Assembly (NCBI RefSeq): GCF_029953285.1
Contig: NZ_JASAOI010000035.1
Location: forward strand, 1 to 56,909
Direction: 5' to 3'
Source: Yinghuangia seranimata
Lineage (GTDB): Bacteria > Actinomycetota > Actinomycetes > Streptomycetales > Streptomycetaceae
DNA: 56,909 bases
In this document: piece after piece, positions 42,080 through 50,017 of the stretch
Layout: every line of letters starts with the position of its first letter
How positions within the stretch are numbered: position 1 is the first letter of the stretch
Notes under the pieces: generated by a model
What the model saw: only the letters and a program-made list of their open reading frames with translations
The model's database searches: none
What the model was told of the DNA's origin: nothing
Translations under genes and position numbers: made by a program

Positions 42080-43373
42080 GCAGGCGGCTCCTCACCTGAG
42101 CGGTGTCCACGCGGTACGGCTCGCCGTGCGCGGCGCCCTCGCGCCAGTCGGTCGGCAGCAGGTGGTCGAGGACGTCGTCGACGGTCACCGCGCCGAGCAG
42201 GTGGTCGTCCTCGTCCACGACGGGCGCGGCGACCATGTTGTACGCGGCGAGGAAGCTCGTCACCTCGGCCAGCGGGGTGTCCGGGCGCAGCGGCCGCAGG
42301 TCGGTGTCGACGACGGCGCCGACGAGCGTGAACGGCGGGTCGCGGAGCAGCCGCTGGAAGTGCACGGTGCCCAGGTACTTGCCGGTCGGCGTCTCGGTCG
42401 GCGGCCGGCACACGTACACCTGGCTGGCGAGCGCGGGCGACAGGTCGGGGTTGCGGACCAGCGCGAGCGCCTCGGCGATGGTCGCGTCGGGCTCGAGGAC
42501 GATCGGCTCGGTGGTCATCATGCCGCCGGCGGTGTCGTCCGAGTAGGTGAGCAGGCGGCGGACGTCCTCGGCCTCGTCGGGCTCCATGAGGTCGAGCAGC
42601 CGCTCCGCGGTGGCCTCGGGCAGCTCGTTGATGAGGTCGGCGGCGTCGTCCGGGTCCATCGCCTCCAGGACGTCGGCGGCGCGCTCCTCGCGCAACTGGC
42701 CGAGGATCTCGACCTGGTCGTCCTCGGGCAGCTCCTCGAGGACGTCCGCGAGCCGGTCGTCGTCGAGTGCGGCGGCCACCTCGACGCGGCGCTTGGACGA
42801 CAGGTTGTGCAGCACGTTCGCGAGGTCGGCGGCGCGCAGCTGCTCGAACGTCGCGAGCAGGTTCGCGGCGCCCTGCTGGTCCTCGGGGCGCTCGAACCCG
42901 GTGACCGCGTTCCAGTCGACGGTCAGCGTCTCGCCGCGGCGCCGGCGCAGCGCGGAGCCGCCGCCGGACTTCTGCACGAACAGCTTGCTGACGTTCCAGT
43001 CCCGCCCGCGCCCCGCGCTCATCGCGACGTCGAGCACGGTGACCTGGTCGCCGGTCTCGCCGAGCGAGACGCGCCGGTCGAGCATCTCGGCGAGCACCAG
43101 CGTCTCGGTCGGCCGCTGCTCGAAGCGGCGCATGTTCACCAGGCCGGTCGTGATGACCTCGCCGGTCTCGACACTCGTCACGCGGGTCATCGGCACGAAG
43201 ATGCGGCGCCGCGTCGCGACCTCGACGACGAGGCCGAGCACGCGCGGCGGCTGGCCGGCCGAGCGCAGCGCCACCACGACGTCGCGCAGCCGCCCCACCT
43301 GGTCGCCGCCCGGGTCGAACACCGCGGCGCCGGACAGATGCGAGATGAACACGCGGCCCGGCGTGCCGTTCAT
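42069..43373 (-). CDS. MgtE N-terminal plus CBS-domain protein without membrane part
   Basis: 434 aa. Residues ~1-150 are PRC-barrel-like (VFISHLSGAAVFDPGGDQVGRL, MTRVTSVETGEVIT). The MgtE-N helical repeats follow (LADVLEELPEDDQVEILGQL, AADLINELPEATAERLLDLM), then two CBS domains (GGMMTTEPIVLEPDATIAEAL; VVDEDDHLLGAVTVDDVLDHL). The five-helix Mg2+ channel domain of MgtE is missing, so this is a cytosolic sensor rather than a transporter. Mg2+ or nucleotide sensing is likely by analogy. ATG at 43373 follows GAGGAG. It overlaps DUF1003, suggesting a functional pair. Confidence 0.9.
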   Translation of the reverse strand: MNGTPGRVFISHLSGAAVFDPGGDQVGRLRDVVVALRSAGQPPRVLGLVVEVATRRRIFVPMTRVTSVETGEVITTGLVNMRRFEQRPTETLVLAEMLDRRVSLGETGDQVTVLDVAMSAGRGRDWNVSKLFVQKSGGGSALRRRRGETLTVDWNAVTGFERPEDQQGAANLLATFEQLRAADLANVLHNLSSKRRVEVAAALDDDRLADVLEELPEDDQVEILGQLREERAADVLEAMDPDDAADLINELPEATAERLLDLMEPDEAEDVRRLLTYSDDTAGGMMTTEPIVLEPDATIAEALALVRNPDLSPALASQVYVCRPPTETPTGKYLGTVHFQRLLRDPPFTLVGAVVDTDLRPLRPDTPLAEVTSFLAAYNMVAAPVVDEDDHLLGAVTVDDVLDHLLPTDWREGAAHGEPYRVDTAQVRSRLHGA

Positions 43374-43486
43374 GTCCGCTCCTCTCGACGCGTCGACTCG
43401 ACAGCACAGTACCGGCCGGGCGCCGTCCATGATCGGGTGAGGGACGGCCTTGTACGCTGCCCGTGACCCGCCCGCCCACCCACGTG

Positions 43487-43536
43487 TCGCCCCCCACCGC
43501 CCGTATTCGAGAGCGCCCCGCGCTCGCCCCTTCCCG
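43487..43536 (+). repeat. Third, diverged copy of the 54-bp hairpin element
   Basis: It shares the C-rich start, (A/G)TATTCGA and a C-rich end with the copies at 2226-2334. Its hairpin is GAGCGC-CCC-GCGCTC (43511-43525) instead of AGGCGC-TGC-GCGCCT, so base changes on one arm are compensated on the other. It lies just upstream of the lipoprotein start, as the other copies precede a gene. Confidence 0.65.
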
Positions 43537-43552
43537 AACCCGAGGGGATCCG

Positions 43553-44401
43553 TTGCGTCGTCGTCTGCGCGCCCCGCTCGTCGCGCTCCTGCTGGTGTGG
43601 GCCTTCGTGGCCGGCTGCTCGTCGGGCGACGACCCCACCGGGCTGTCGGCCGAGCCGACCGACTCGATCCTGACCAAGTCCCGCGATGCCGCCAAGGCCG
43701 CCACCTCGGTGCACGTGACCGGCACCTGGATAACGCAGCGCGTCGAGTACCAGATCGACATACGGGTCAAGACGGACGGCGCGGTCGGCACCATCAAGAC
43801 GTCCGGAACGACCATCGAGCTGCTGCGCGTCGGCCCCGACCTGTTCGTGCGCGGCGACGAGGCGCTCTACCAGCCCCGCGACGGCCGGGTCGACCCGGAC
43901 GCGGGGGCCGCCGCGCAGGTCCTGCGCGACAAGTTCGTCAAGGTGCCGCCGGACGACCCGTCGTTCGCCCGGCTGTCCGGGTTCACGCAGCTGCACCCGC
44001 TGCTGGACGACCTCTTCCAGCTGACCGGCAAGGTCAAGAAGGACGGCCGCAAGAACGTCCGCGGCAGCGAGACGCTGGTCCTGGTCGCCAACTCGGGACG
44101 CGGCGGCGAGGTCTACGTGTCGCTCGGCCAGCAGCCCTTCCCGATGCGCTACAGCCCGGGACCCAACGCCGGGCGGCTCGACCTTTACGAGTACAACGCG
44201 GACTTCCCCGTCGAGGTCCCGACCGGCGACCGGGTGATCGACTACGGGTCGCTCAACGGCAACCCGACGCAGGCCCCGGGCACCGACGCGGGCGCGGACA
44301 ACCCGCAGCCCGGCACGTCCGGCGCGCCGACCGGCACCGCCAAGCCGTCCGCCTCGCCGACCGCGAAGCCGACGGGCAAGTCGACCGGCACACCGCGCTG
44401 A
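43553..44401 (+). CDS. LppX/LprG-like lipoprotein
   Basis: 282 aa if started at TTG 43553, which has GAGGGGA about 5 nt upstream and gives a compact signal peptide: RRRLRAPLVALLLVWAF then lipobox VAGC. A GTG at 43463 would add 30 residues covering the hairpin repeat, which I reject. The mature protein follows the LppX_LprAFG pattern (ATSVHVTGTW, VGTIKTSGTTIELLRVGPDLFVRG, LVLVANSGRGGEVYVSL), a half-barrel that holds lipids in mycobacteria. The tail is Thr/Pro/Gly rich. It is paralogous to the next gene. Confidence 0.83.
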   Translation: MRRRLRAPLVALLLVWAFVAGCSSGDDPTGLSAEPTDSILTKSRDAAKAATSVHVTGTWITQRVEYQIDIRVKTDGAVGTIKTSGTTIELLRVGPDLFVRGDEALYQPRDGRVDPDAGAAAQVLRDKFVKVPPDDPSFARLSGFTQLHPLLDDLFQLTGKVKKDGRKNVRGSETLVLVANSGRGGEVYVSLGQQPFPMRYSPGPNAGRLDLYEYNADFPVEVPTGDRVIDYGSLNGNPTQAPGTDAGADNPQPGTSGAPTGTAKPSASPTAKPTGKSTGTPR

Positions 44402-44489
44402 CCGGTCACCGCGCTGTATCGCCCGGTCGCAGCGGGATACGGTGGCTCCCGGCTTCACAGAACCTCACACGGTAAGGACACACCCGGCG

Positions 44490-45416
44490 GTGATTCGAGG
44501 AAGCGCCCGGCGGCGTACCGGACTCGTGACGGCGGCGCTGCTGGCCGTGGCACTGGCGGCCGGCTGCAGCGTGGGCAAGCCCGCGCACCGGTCCTTCACC
44601 GACCCCAGCGACGAGCCGTCGGTCGGTCTCCCGCTCGGCAACCAGGTCGGCGGCCTCGACCCGGCGGCGATCCTGCAGCGCGCCCAGGCGGCCACGGCGG
44701 CGGCCGCGTTCGTGCACGTCAAGGGGCAGATCGCGGACCACGGCGCGGGCACGCCGTTCAGCGTCGACATGCGGTTCACCAACGCCGGCAGCGACGGCAC
44801 GATCGTCCAGGACAAGGTGACCGCGCAGGTCACGCGCGTGCAGAACCAGGTGTGGCTCAAGGGCGACGACCGGTTCTGGACGCAGGTCGGCAGCGCGCAG
44901 GCCGAGGAGGCGAACCGCGGCAAGTACGTGCAGGTCCCGGTCGGCGACAAGCGGTTCACCGGCCTGGTGGAGAACACGTACGTCGAGCGCCTCGTCGCCA
45001 AGCTGCTCGGCAAGCCCGGCGCCCTGGAGAAGGGCGACACCCGCGAGGTCAACGGGCGCCCGGCGATCGCGCTGGTGGACCACACGGGCGGCGGCACCAT
45101 CTGGGTCGCGACCGAGGGCGCGCCGTACCTGATGCGCCTCGAGTCGGCGCAGAACGCGAAGACGCGCGGCGCGATCGACTTCCTCGGCTACAACGAGCGC
45201 AGCGTGATCAGCGCGCCGGACCCCGACCAGGTCGTCGACAAGGACCTCTCGTCCGGCCCGCCCCGCACGGCGACGTCGACGAAGAAGCCCACGAGCGGCG
45301 GCGGCACGGGCGGCAAGACGCCCACGTCGAGCGGGAGCGGCTCGTCCCGCACCACGGCCCCGAGCACGACGCGCGGCACCAGCAGCGGCGCCACGGGCCT
45401 TCCGACCTCCGGCTGA
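44490..45416 (+). CDS. Second LppX/LprG-like lipoprotein
   Basis: 308 aa. The signal peptide (MIRGSARRRTGLVTAALLAVALAA) has lipobox LAAGC. The domain layout matches the upstream paralogue: AATAAAAFVHVKGQIADHG, DGTIVQDKVTAQVTRVQNQVWLKG, FTGLVENTYVERLVAKLLG, IALVDHTGGGTIWVATEG. A long Ser/Thr/Gly tail from residue ~255 probably spans the wall. GTG at 44490 has AAGGA 11 nt upstream; an ATG at 44442 would place a polar stretch before the signal peptide and is less likely. Carrying a lipid or glycolipid to the surface is inferred from family. Confidence 0.83.
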   Translation: MIRGSARRRTGLVTAALLAVALAAGCSVGKPAHRSFTDPSDEPSVGLPLGNQVGGLDPAAILQRAQAATAAAAFVHVKGQIADHGAGTPFSVDMRFTNAGSDGTIVQDKVTAQVTRVQNQVWLKGDDRFWTQVGSAQAEEANRGKYVQVPVGDKRFTGLVENTYVERLVAKLLGKPGALEKGDTREVNGRPAIALVDHTGGGTIWVATEGAPYLMRLESAQNAKTRGAIDFLGYNERSVISAPDPDQVVDKDLSSGPPRTATSTKKPTSGGGTGGKTPTSSGSGSSRTTAPSTTRGTSSGATGLPTSG

Positions 45417-45427
45417 CGAGGCGGGCG

Positions 45428-45988
45428 TCAGCGCCCGCGCAGCCGGCGCCCGAGCGAGAAGTTCCTCGGCAGCGGCCCGCGCGTCGTCGCCGGAGTGGGC
45501 GGCGGCGTTGCCGCGTGGCCGCCGTCGGGGAGGTTCGGGCCGTGCGTTATGGCCTCGGGGGGACCGAGGCGCACGATGACGCAGTCGCGGGCCCAACGCT
45601 CGGGCGCGTGCTCCCCGTCGTGCGCGTTGAGGCGCTCGCCGTGCAGCGCGGCGGCGGCGTCCGGCCACCCGGGCGCGTCGGCGGCCAGCACGACCACGGC
45701 GGCGGCCCACACGACCAGCCGGCCGCCCTTGTCCTTGCTGCGGACCGTCACCTCGGCGCGCGACGCCTCGACCAGCCCCGGCACGTACTGCTCCAGGCCG
45801 CCCGCGGCGGTCGCCACCAGGATGTGCACGGCACCGTCGTGCCACACGTGCCACACCGGCCTCGGCACCGCGGCCGCGCCCTGCGGCGTGACCCACAGCA
45901 GGCCGGACTTCTTCGCGGCCTCTTCGGCCAGCGCGGCGTCGAACAGCGCGTCGGCGGTGGGCGCGGGACCCCCGGGCAGCTCGCTCAT
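45428..45988 (-). CDS. Conserved hypothetical soluble protein
   Basis: 186 aa. Strands such as RPVWHVWHDGAVHILVATAA, RAEVTVRSKDKGGRLVVWAA and WARDCVIVRLGPPEA suggest a split-barrel (FMN-binding-like) fold, but no cofactor motif is certain. The last 40 residues are Pro/Arg rich and disordered. ATG at 45988 lacks a good ribosome binding site, so the start is moderately sure. It is convergent with the lipoprotein gene (11 nt gap) and divergent from the lyase gene. Confidence 0.65.
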   Translation of the reverse strand: MSELPGGPAPTADALFDAALAEEAAKKSGLLWVTPQGAAAVPRPVWHVWHDGAVHILVATAAGGLEQYVPGLVEASRAEVTVRSKDKGGRLVVWAAAVVVLAADAPGWPDAAAALHGERLNAHDGEHAPERWARDCVIVRLGPPEAITHGPNLPDGGHAATPPPTPATTRGPLPRNFSLGRRLRGR

Positions 45989-46094
45989 GGACGCCAGGGT
46001 CTCACGTACCGGACGCGGTGTACCCCACATAGCCCCGCTGGTGACCTGCCAGTAACCTGACCGCACGATCCGCATGCAATGGGAGGACCTTCTT

Positions 46095-47063
46095 ATGGCC
46101 GCCACATCGCGAAGCCTGCGTTCCCGCCGTTCGTGTATGGCAGTTCCGGGCAGCAACCCGCGCTTCATCGAGAAGGCCCAGGGCCTTCCCGTCGACCAGG
46201 TCTTCCTCGACCTCGAGGACGCCTGTGCGCCGCTGGCGAAGGAGGGCGCGCGGCACACCATCGTCGACGCGCTGAACAACGGGGACTGGGGCAACCGGAT
46301 CCGCACCGTGCGGGTCAACGACTGGACGACCCACTGGACGTACCGCGACGTGGTCACGGTCGTCGAGGGCGCGGGCGCCAACCTGGACTGCATCATGCTG
46401 CCCAAGGTGCAGGACGCGTCGCAGATCAAGGCGCTCGACCTGCTGCTCACACAGATCGAGAAGACGGTCGGCCTGGAGGTCGGGCGGATCGGCATCGAGG
46501 CGCAGATCGAGAACGCCCGCGGCCTGGTCAACGTCGACGAGATCGCGGCCGCGTCGGACCGCATCGAGACGATCATCTTCGGCCCGGCGGACTTCATGGC
46601 GTCGATCAACATGAAGTCGCTGGTCGTCGGCGAGCAGCCGCCCGGCTACGACACGGGCGACGCCTACCACTACATCCTCATGCGGATCCTCATGGCCGCG
46701 CGCATGCACGACCTGCAGGCGATCGACGGCCCGTACCTGCAGATCAAGGACACCGACGGGTTCCGCCGCGTGGCCGGCCGCTCGGCCGCGCTCGGCTACG
46801 ACGGCAAGTGGGTCCTGCACCCGGGCCAGATCGACGCCGCGAACGAGGTGTACGCGCCGTCGCAGTCCGACTACGACCACGCCGAGATGATCCTCGACGC
46901 CTACGACTGGTGCACGTCGGAGGCCGGCGGCAAGAAGGGCGCCGCGATGCTCGGCGACGAGATGATCGACGAGGCGTCCCGCAAGATGGCGCTGGTCATC
47001 TCCGCCAAGGGCCGCGCCGCGGGCATGGAGCGCACGACCAAGTTCGAGCCGCCGCAGGGCTGA
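46095..47063 (+). CDS. CitE-like lyase, probable malyl-CoA/beta-methylmalyl-CoA lyase
   Basis: 322 aa, HpcH/HpaI aldolase fold. CMAVPGSNPRFIEKAQGLP, QVFLDLEDACAP (Mg2+ and acid cluster), RTVRVNDWTTHW, IMLPKVQDASQI, IGIEAQIENARGL with the metal-binding Glu, and GPADFMASINM fit L-malyl-CoA/beta-methylmalyl-CoA lyases rather than true CitE. KWVLHPGQIDAANEVYAP is the usual C-terminal signature. Such enzymes cleave or form malyl-CoA from acetyl-CoA or propionyl-CoA and glyoxylate, as in the ethylmalonyl-CoA pathway; no other pathway genes are in the window. ATG 46095 follows GGGAGGA. Confidence 0.88.
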   Translation: MAATSRSLRSRRSCMAVPGSNPRFIEKAQGLPVDQVFLDLEDACAPLAKEGARHTIVDALNNGDWGNRIRTVRVNDWTTHWTYRDVVTVVEGAGANLDCIMLPKVQDASQIKALDLLLTQIEKTVGLEVGRIGIEAQIENARGLVNVDEIAAASDRIETIIFGPADFMASINMKSLVVGEQPPGYDTGDAYHYILMRILMAARMHDLQAIDGPYLQIKDTDGFRRVAGRSAALGYDGKWVLHPGQIDAANEVYAPSQSDYDHAEMILDAYDWCTSEAGGKKGAAMLGDEMIDEASRKMALVISAKGRAAGMERTTKFEPPQG

Positions 47064-47082
47064 GCCCCGGTCGCACGACGAG

Positions 47083-47117
47083 GCGGCCCCGCATCCGTGC
47101 CGGGAGTGCGGGGCCGC
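47083..47117. terminator. Terminator between the lyase and RsbW-like genes
   Basis: GCGGCCCCGCA and TGCGGGGCCGC make a perfect 11-bp stem with a 13-nt loop between convergent stops. Confidence 0.8.
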
Positions 47118-47129
47118 GTCCGTTCCGGG

Positions 47130-47549
47130 TCAGCGCCGGTCGCCGAGCGGCAGCACGACCCACATGGTCTTGCCGCCGTCCTCGGTGGACTGCACGTCGG
47201 TGATGCCGTCCGCGTCGTGGACCACCTCGGTGACCACGCCCAGTGCGCCGAGCGCGTCGCGTGCGGTGGCGGGCGGGCGCGGGTCGGCGTCGTGCACGCC
47301 GACGCCGATGTGGCCGTCGCCGAGCACCATCGTGAGGGTGAAGGAAGGGGAGAGCCGGTCGGCGTTGCGTACCGAGTTCGCGGCCAGTTCGGAGACGATC
47401 AGCCGCAGGTCGTACGCGAGGTCCGTGCCGGGCGGCACGCCCCAGTCGGCGAGCGCTTCGGCGAGCAGCCGGCGGGCGTGGGGGATCGAGGCCGGGGCCG
47501 CGTTGAGGTGGGCGGTTCGGTGGCGGGCCCGCTGGTCGACAGTTGTCAT
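47130..47549 (-). CDS. RsbW-like ATP-binding protein (GHKL fold)
   Basis: 139 aa, single HATPase domain of the anti-sigma/serine-kinase type. The N-box is DLRLIVSELAANSVRNA, the G1 region HIGVGVHDADPRPP, and G2 is poorly kept (GALGVVTEVVHDADGIT). Actinomycetes have dozens of such proteins; some bind sigma factors or anti-anti-sigmas, most are unknown. The ATG at 47549 has GAGGA at 6 nt. It is divergent from a second protein of the same family, with 379 bp between. Confidence 0.88.
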   Translation of the reverse strand: MTTVDQRARHRTAHLNAAPASIPHARRLLAEALADWGVPPGTDLAYDLRLIVSELAANSVRNADRLSPSFTLTMVLGDGHIGVGVHDADPRPPATARDALGALGVVTEVVHDADGITDVQSTEDGGKTMWVVLPLGDRR

Positions 47550-47928
47550 AGGGTCCTCGCGCGACGTGCGGACGGGCGGGCTGCCCGTGCGGCACCGGAC
47601 GGCACCGCGCGGACATCCGGCGGCGACGGCCGAGGCGCACAGCGGCTCGGTGCCGTGCGCCGCGCGGCGGAGCGGGCGAGGGAAAAGCCCGTCCGCGCAC
47701 CACGCATCGGTCCGAAGTGGCCCACCATCCACCGGACAAGCCCCTAGCATGGCGCGCGCGGAGATCACGCCGCAATGCGTTCCCGGGCTCCGGTTCCCGC
47801 GCTGACCTGCGGTGTCTGGCCCGGTGCCGTTCTGCGCGGGTAGATCCGACCGGGTCCGGGGGTGTCCGACGCCGCGGAACGGGCACTATCCACTCTGCGA
47901 ACCAGCCCGAGCGAGGTGGAAGCGGTCA
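47550..47928. other. Divergent intergenic region between two RsbW-like genes
   Basis: 379 bp that must carry both promoters. Composition is GC-rich; I see no palindrome, repeat or convincing -10/-35 pair. Short open frames here lack ribosome binding sites and are not supported. Confidence 0.5.
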
Positions 47929-48441
47929 ATGAGCGCCATGCGGTCGCGTGCCACGGGGAGCGGCGACGCGCGCGACCCCGGGCCGATGGGACGGCAGGTG
48001 CGGCGGCTTCCGTTCACGTCGGCGTCCGGCGCGGTGGCCCGGTCGCGGACCTTCCTGCGTACGTCGATGCGGGCGTACGGGTGGCTGCCGTCGGACGGCC
48101 GCACGAGTGCACCCGCGGCGGACGACATCCTGCTGGTGGCCGTCGAACTGGTCACCAACGCCTGCCTGCACGGCGGCGGCCCGGTCGAACTGCGCATGGT
48201 GCGCGAGGACGGCACGGTGCGCATCGAGGTCGACGACCGCAGCGACGCGCGGCCCGAGCCGCGCAGTCCGTTCGACGGTCCGCGGGCCGGCGGGCACGGC
48301 CTGCACATCGTGCGCCGCCTGGCGCGCGAGTGGGGCGTGCGGCCGCACGGGCACGGGCGGCACGGCAAGACGGTGTGGGCGGAACTGGCGGAGCCCGACC
48401 GCGCCGTCGAGGACGACGGGCGGCCGGGCTCCGGGGTGTAG
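47929..48441 (+). CDS. RsbW-like ATP-binding protein, second copy
   Basis: 170 aa. A ~50-residue basic N-terminal part precedes the HATPase domain: N-box ILLVAVELVTNACLHGGG, G1 VEVDDRSDARP-like IEVDDRSDARPEPRS, and an intact G2 GGHGLHIVRRLA. So unlike its divergent neighbour it has a clear ATP lid. ATG at 47929 follows GAGGTGGAAG; further upstream GTG/ATG codons lie in non-coding composition. Partner sigma or anti-anti-sigma is not next door. It lies directly before the surface-protein cluster, but on the opposite strand. Confidence 0.85.
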   Translation: MSAMRSRATGSGDARDPGPMGRQVRRLPFTSASGAVARSRTFLRTSMRAYGWLPSDGRTSAPAADDILLVAVELVTNACLHGGGPVELRMVREDGTVRIEVDDRSDARPEPRSPFDGPRAGGHGLHIVRRLAREWGVRPHGHGRHGKTVWAELAEPDRAVEDDGRPGSGV

Positions 48442-48519
48442 CGGTCGCCGCGGTGTGTTCCGGCGCTCCCTTGGCGGGGCGTCAGTTCAGCGCTGCGGCA
48501 GGGGTGTTCGCCGGGACGA

Positions 48520-49662
48520 TCACCAGTGGACGGCGATCGGCGCGAGAGCGACCTTGTCGAACTTGAAGGTCCAGTCGATCTCCGCGGCGGTGATCGTGTT
48601 CACCTTGGTGCTGGTGACCAGGATCCAGGTGGTGAACTTGCCGTCCGAACCCGCCCACGCCGCCGAGAAGTTCGCGACCGGGGTGGTGCCGTTGACGCCG
48701 ATGATGGCGATCAGCGTGTTCGGGGTGAAGTTCTCACCGGTGACCTTGACGAAGGTCCACGGCCGGATGTCGGTCTTGCTCAGCGTGATCTTCCGCTGCG
48801 GGACCGGGATTTCCTTCTTCTTCACCGCGATCGGCGCCGTGGCGGTCTTCGCGCCCTGGCTCACCTGCACGGTGTAGGAGCCGTCCGCGGTGCCGGCCGC
48901 GACGGTGGCCGTCCCGCCCAGCTTGCCGTCGGCGCCGACCGCCAGGGTGTTGGCGGAGATGCCGGCCGCGTTGCAGTTCGCGCCGGCCGCGTCGCAGAGC
49001 GCGGCGGTGGCCGGGGCGTTCGGCGTCCAGTTGAGGCCCGCGAGGGTGGTCGCGGTGCCGGGCTCGACGGTGCCGGGGTCGGCGCTGAGCGTCGGGACCT
49101 CGGGCTGCGGGGTCTTGACCGGGACGGTCTCGACCGCGCCGCCGCCGGACGTGATGTCGCACGGCGTGATCTGCGTGAGGTTGTACGCCGGGATGAAGAC
49201 CTTGGTGACCAGCTTGGTCGGCGTGAAGGTCACGTCGCCCGAGGCGGTCGCGGGGATCGTCACGGAGCCGGTGTACGGCGGAGGCGTGATGGGCGCGTTC
49301 TGCGCGACGTCCATCGTGGTGGTCGCGCCGGTCACGGAGACCGTGCCGGACGCGCCGCCGCCGAGCGTGAACTCGATGGTCGGCGTCACCTGCACGCCGC
49401 TGAGCGCGACCGGGCTGGTCGCGGGGCTCGCGCCGAGCGTCACCGACGCGGTGACCGAGCCGCCGGGATCGGCCGGCTTCGGCGACATCGTCACGTCGAT
49501 GGACTGCGGTCCGACGAAGTGTTTGTTGAGCGCTTCGACGAAGCAGTCGACGGTCGGCGTGACCGTGCCCGCGGACGCCGCGGGTGCGACGGCCAGCAGG
49601 CCGCTCGCCACGATCGCCCCGGCGCCCAGGCCGGCTGCGAGCCGCCTGCCGAGTGAGGTCAT
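48520..49662 (-). CDS. Secreted modular surface protein (modules A-C-D, no anchor)
   Basis: 380 aa. The signal peptide is residues 1-31 (ends APAASA). Module A (~32-190) starts GTVTPTVDC, holds GPQSIDV and ends with a second Cys in PCDITSGGG; it is shared with the genes at 54364 and 55613. Module C (~205-295) is Ig-like with a Cys pair (LCDAAGANC). Module D (~300-378) is a TIG/Ig-like unit (KVTGENFTPNTLIAIIGVNG). It ends abruptly at AVHW with neither WxL domain nor LPXTG, so it may be released or bound by partner proteins. AAGGGAG precedes the ATG by 9 nt. It has the shared promoter and palindrome upstream. Confidence 0.85.
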   Translation of the reverse strand: MTSLGRRLAAGLGAGAIVASGLLAVAPAASAGTVTPTVDCFVEALNKHFVGPQSIDVTMSPKPADPGGSVTASVTLGASPATSPVALSGVQVTPTIEFTLGGGASGTVSVTGATTTMDVAQNAPITPPPYTGSVTIPATASGDVTFTPTKLVTKVFIPAYNLTQITPCDITSGGGAVETVPVKTPQPEVPTLSADPGTVEPGTATTLAGLNWTPNAPATAALCDAAGANCNAAGISANTLAVGADGKLGGTATVAAGTADGSYTVQVSQGAKTATAPIAVKKKEIPVPQRKITLSKTDIRPWTFVKVTGENFTPNTLIAIIGVNGTTPVANFSAAWAGSDGKFTTWILVTSTKVNTITAAEIDWTFKFDKVALAPIAVHW

Positions 49663-49753
49663 GGGGGTGGAGCTCCCTTCTGGAGGAGCAGGAAATCCGG
49701 GGGTACGGCCGGGGGCTCCCGACCCCTGTTCGGGAGCCGTCCGGCCGCACGAC

Positions 49754-49812
49754 TGAAACGTGTTACAGAAGTGGGGCTGGGACATTGAGCCGTGTATTTC
49801 CAGGGAAGTCAA
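49754..49812 (-). promoter_or_regulatory. Promoter with +10 palindrome, surface gene 1
   Basis: On the minus strand: -35 TTGACT (49812-49807), 17 nt, -10-like CTCAAT (49789-49784), 16 nt, then TGTAACACGTTTCA (49767-49754). The palindrome would lie about 10 nt into the transcript. The same spacing is found upstream of the genes at 52375 and 55613. Confidence 0.75.
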
Positions 49813-49869
49813 GAGTCGAATTACTGCGGGTAACACGCGGATCGGGGGGTGTGCAAGGCGCTGACCTGC

Positions 49870-49884
49870 GGTGACACGTGTCGA
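49870..49884. promoter_or_regulatory. 15-bp box GGTGACACGTGTCGA, copy 1
   Basis: It contains the perfect 10-bp palindrome GACACGTGTC. It lies 58 bp upstream of the -35 for the 48520-49662 gene. An identical 15-mer lies at 54018-54032. Confidence 0.55.
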
Positions 49885-49938
49885 CTTAAGGCGGCTCGGC
49901 GCGCCGGACCAATTCCGCGGGGCATTTGCAAAAACACG

Positions 49939-49981
49939 GAGGGTGCGGATCCCGTCCGCAAAGGACGGGCTCCGCACCCTC
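49939..49981 (-). terminator. Intrinsic terminator of the 785-aa WxL protein gene
   Basis: On the minus strand GAGGGTGCGGA...TCCGCACCCTC and CCCGTCC...GGACGGG build an 18-bp stem with one mismatch, followed by CGTGTTTTTGC. It begins 37 nt after the stop codon. Confidence 0.88.
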
Positions 49982-50017
49982 GTGAGGCCTCCCGGCACGG
50001 GCCGGGTCAGGCCGGGA

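Noticed and set aside
43463-43552. GTG start 30 codons upstream for the first LppX-like lipoprotein
   Set aside because: It would translate through the intergenic hairpin repeat and put a long polar stretch before the signal peptide.
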